Below are positions 60,821 to 64,000 of a DNA stretch of 64,000 bases, piece by piece. The stretch is from Diplosphaera chodatii (lineage: Eukaryota; Chlorophyta; Trebouxiophyceae; Prasiolales; Stichococcaceae). The stretch covers positions 1,178,001 through 1,242,000 of the forward strand of contig JAALGY010000012.1 in NCBI GenBank assembly GCA_032358165.1. The letters are read 5' to 3'. The position numbers and the translations under genes are program-made. Position 1 is the first letter of the stretch. Each line of letters opens with the position of its first letter. The notes under the pieces are model-generated. The model worked only from the letters and a program-made list of their open reading frames with translations, did not search any database and was not told the DNA's origin.

Positions 60821-60909
60821 AGGGTGTTGGATGCACTTTGTGCGTCAGTGTTAATCAGTAGCCTTAATCCCTCATGTACAGAAACTCTTGCGCTCACTGT
60901 AAAAAGATT

Positions 60910-63900
60910 TCAAACCACGAACTGGTGTACATGGCCGGAGCCACCTCTGTCTCCACCACCGGCCTGTCGACGGTCAGCATTGGCGACGCCGCTGCCAGCA
61001 GGTCCAGAATGCCGTGCTGCAGCATTGCCTGCCGGTCTTTCGGCTGAGACCGCCCTGCTGCCGGTCGACACGGTGTGCCGTCCCTGCATGCCACTGCCTG
61101 TGCTGGAGCCGGGATCCAGCCGGCCGCTGCTGCCAACACCTTGCAGAACTGCCACCTTCGCCTTGTGCTTGCCGCTGGGCGACCTGTTGTGGCCGCCTCG
61201 CCCTGTGGGGGATACCCCCACTGCTGAAGCAAGTTCCACGTGACTGTGCTGCTGCACCGCATACCGGAGGTCGTACCGCTTGTCCTCGATCAGCTCCCTG
61301 TTGCAGGTCAAGGGCAATGAGAAACGTCAAGTGTCTGCAGAGTTGATGCATGTCATCGTGTGCGGTTTGGCAGGCACCCAGACACTACTTTGAACTGCCA
61401 GCGATCTGACCTGTGCGTTGGCAGTCGGCCCTGCTCCTGGATGTCGGGCCGGGTGCGGAGGTACGCCCGCAGCTCCGCCACCACCTGGCCCAGCTCCCAC
61501 CAGTGCCGCCTTGGCCGCCGTGAGGTGTCCATGTTCAGGAGGCGCGCCGCGTTGTTGTGGCCGCCCATCTCGCGGATGCCCTGCCCAAGCCACGGAGCCA
61601 GCAGTAAGCAAACCAGTCACTATGGCACGGACTGCAGTATGAGCATTGCCTCTTTGACATGGACGTTACAAAGCATTGCGCATATGCATGAGTCCCTCGT
61701 CACACGCACACCTGCAGCAGGTCCTGGCGGTTGCCATCGGTGAGTGCTCGCGCAGTGGGCAGCACATTGCTGGGTGCGCCGGTAGCCTGCGCAAATGCCC
61801 GCAGCTCCGCACTCAGCACCGCGGGATTGCTGAACTCGTGCTCGTGCGGCCACGCCTGCGAATCAGCAGGCGGCACTCGTCGCTGTCATCTCGAGCACCG
61901 CAGGCTCATGGCACGGTGCATTCGTGACACCGAATGCATCACAGCAGCAGGTGCTTCGTGTGAGCGGGGCAGAGGGTAGTCCAGTGACACATGCAGTTTG
62001 GGGTGCCAGCGCACCGGGCGGCGCCCCAGCTCCTCTGCCACGGCGCGATAGCCGCCGTTGTACACGATGGCATGGTGCAAGTCGTACCGTCCCGCTGCAG
62101 GTTGACATGCACGTCGTCCTTGTGTAAGCACTCAGCCACAACGTTCAGCAAGGGGCAGTATCATACGTGCCCGCTGGCTGATGCAGCAGGTGCGGCAGCA
62201 GTGGTTGGTGAGCAGGGTGACGTGCGGCGAGCCGAGAGCTTTGGCCAAAGCGCCAGCGTGCACCTCCCAGCAGGGTGGAGCGGGAGGGCATGACGCGGGT
62301 GCCCTCGGGCTCGGCCAGCAGCGTGGTGCCCGCGTCATCCAGCTCCACCTCCGCCGCCGTCTCCGGCGCGTCCCACAGGATGTCGCCGGTGACCTGCGCT
62401 GCGGCGGACCCTTGATGAGAGGTGTGTGCAGATGGGAAAACCCTTACGCTGACTAACTCCAGGGACTGCGAGCCCAGGAGGTTTCCGTCGCAGGCTGCCA
62501 TGTGAGGAGTGGACGCGCCACACAGGTGGCTGCACCTGGTTGTAGAAGTAGGTCTGGTTGTCATCGGCGTCCACATTGTGCTGCGTCCAGGCGCTGGTGA
62601 TGAAGCGGCTCAGCTCCCGGTCCAGCGCATCCTCGTTGTCCCAAAACCCTGGCGGTCGCCGCCGCGAGCGCAGCTGCAGCCCCTCAGCCACCTGCAACGT
62701 GGGGTAACATAGCATAGCCTCCTACATAGGCCTAGGTCCCGCGTCCCTCCTGCTCGAAGCTTTTGCAGAAGCATGTGTTGCGCAAAGCAGGCTGAGTGGG
62801 CGTCGTGAGGCCTACAGAAGCAGCATTCAGCAGACAAACAGACAACACACCTCCAAGAAGCCGCCAGCGGCCTCGATCAAGGGCACGAGGTGCGCATGGC
62901 CACCCTGCACCAGCGACTTAAGGCTGGGCATGTATGCTACGGCCTGCCCGTTCCGCCTGGCATTCGCCGCCGCTACCCCCTGCAGTTCTGGGACCATGTC
63001 AGTGCAGGTAGCTGCAGCAGCGAGGTGAAGCCAGCATGCCTGCAGGCTCCGCCATTCTGCAACTGCCAGTGAGCTGCAGTGCACAAGCAGCACAGTGAGT
63101 GCTGAATGCCTCCAGCACCTGCAGAATGGGCCGCAAGTAGCTGAGCAGCATCCGGCGGCGGCCAATATCCAACAGACCAGGCGGCGGAGCTATATACACA
63201 ACCTGCACTTTGCAAGCACAGTCCGGGTCTCGACTGCATGTGAACGTTGATGGCCTTCACTCGCGAGCAACAGCAGTTTGTTGTTGCTTCCCCCACAAGA
63301 TGGCGGCCAAGACTTGCCTGCTGATCTGCATCCAGGCGCTGCAAGATCGGCGGCACGAAGGGTATCAGGTGCATCTCGAGCATGTCGCCACTCTCAGCAC
63401 TGTCTCCTGGGGCAGCACCGCTCACGACGCGCAGAACGGTGTACCCCAGCGAGGCTTCATCTGTTGTGATGATCTGCAACAGACCGCAGCAGCTGTGAGG
63501 TCATGCCTGCACCGCGTCTGCGTGCAGTACTGGTGCGCACATGCAAGGTCTGCAGACGAGTGCACGCTCTGCGCAAAACCCTACCTCGCGGACGGTGCCA
63601 ATATCCTGATTCAGTGCCGTGGCGTCTCGGACACGCCAGCCCATCACGGCGGCGCCGCCAGCCAGGCCGTGCATCTGGTGCCGCCTGGCCCACCGCTGAG
63701 AGGTCGTGGGCTGGGCAAACCGCTCTGCGTAGACGTCCAGCTCAGCTGCGGAGGCAGCTGCGCCTCTCTGTGAACTGGCGATGCTGCTGCATGCCGCCAT
63801 ATCATGGTGCGTACCATTCCGCCCTGCCAGGCTTCTGGCATGTGCTGCAGGCAATCCGTGCCATGCGTGCGTCGGTTGCCCACTGCTGTGCACCGTATGG

Positions 63901-63992
63901 CAGCTCTCAGTGCTAGCTGGTACCAGACATCCCACAGCAGCTATGCTGTGCAGAGATGTGAACGGTTGCAGCAGCAACGGCCGGCCGGACAT
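60910..63992 (-). CDS. RimM-domain 16S rRNA maturation protein fused to MPT/GYW-type repeats
   Basis: Probably an organellar ribosome maturation factor. ATG 63992 opens a Ser/His/Ala-rich leader and then AGGAAVMGWRVRDATALNQD and IGTVREV (about 63670-63590). Next come IITTDEASLGYTVLRVVSGA and LEMHLIPFVPPILQRLD (63470-63340), then VVYIAPPPGLLDI (about 63205-63165), the PRC-barrel ending of RimM. After the RimM part come repeats of a green-lineage motif: YMPSLKSLVQGGHAHLVPLI with EAAGGFLEVAEGL; RRPPGFWDNEDALDRELSRF (about 62660-62600); EGTRVMPSRSTLL (62310); GRYDLHHAIVYNGGYRAVAE (62090-62030); HEFSNPAVLSAELRAFAQAT; RRHWWELGQVVAELRAYLRT (61510-61450); and ELIEDKRYDLRYAVQQHSHV (61315-61250). A Gly/Ser-rich tail ends at a stop at 60910. 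The start is only eight bases from the window edge, so an upstream exon cannot be excluded. Spacing and splice sites between repeats are approximate. Confidence 0.75.
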
Positions 63993-64000
63993 CGTGGCAA

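Noticed and set aside
1..64000. CRISPR arrays, insertion sequences, rRNA or tRNA genes
   Set aside because: No regularly spaced direct repeats, transposase or integrase motifs, terminal inverted repeats, or tRNA/rRNA-like segments were recognised on either strand by eye.

Overview
The window is nuclear DNA from a eukaryote, most likely a green alga (chlorophyte, perhaps trebouxiophyte). Genes are split into many short exons separated by GT-AG introns, typically with a TGCAG acceptor. Coding sequence is GC-rich with long Ala/Gln/Gly runs. Several genes have green-lineage character: an organellar methionyl-tRNA synthetase, a RimM protein fused to MPT/GYW-type repeats, and a TVP38-type membrane protein with a transit-like leader. 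I saw no bacterial operon, rRNA, tRNA, CRISPR array or transposon. Gene spans below were assembled by eye from exon fragments and conserved motifs. Ends supported by a stop codon are firm; many starts and splice sites are approximate.

Layout. 0.3-3.5 kb: a head-to-head pair of glutathione S-transferase-like genes; the minus copy reads through, while the plus copy carries two frameshifts. 3.8-8.7 kb: three tandem minus-strand paralogues of an unidentified membrane protein family with a shared core and a C-terminal transmembrane helix ending in Trp-Lys. 9.1-18.3 kb (minus): a very large SAC3/GANP-type mRNA export factor with FG repeats at its N-terminus. 19.6-27.8 kb (plus): a RAD16-type SNF2/RING repair ATPase. 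28.0-32.6 kb (minus): glutamine-dependent NAD+ synthase. 33.0-43.3 kb (plus): a NUP214/Nup159-type nucleoporin with beta-propeller, coiled coils and FG repeats. 43.9-47.5 kb (minus): an unrecognised low-complexity protein with repeated Arg-Arg-Asp-Ser-Ala motifs. 48.3-53.0 kb (plus): organellar-type methionyl-tRNA synthetase. 53.6-54.5 kb (minus): an ENTH/VHS-like protein. 56.1-58.05 kb (minus): a TVP38/DedA-family membrane protein. 58.8-60.8 kb (plus): an unidentified gene. 60.9-64.0 kb (minus): a RimM-domain protein with MPT/GYW repeats.

Functional links. The SAC3/GANP homologue (TREX-2 scaffold) and the NUP214 homologue (cytoplasmic face of the pore) act at opposite ends of the same mRNA export route and lie about 15 kb apart. 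Two genes, the MetRS and the RimM protein, point to organellar translation. The remainder looks like ordinary housekeeping content. The parts least explained by known families are the three-copy membrane family, the RRDSA-repeat protein and the gene at 58.8-60.8 kb.
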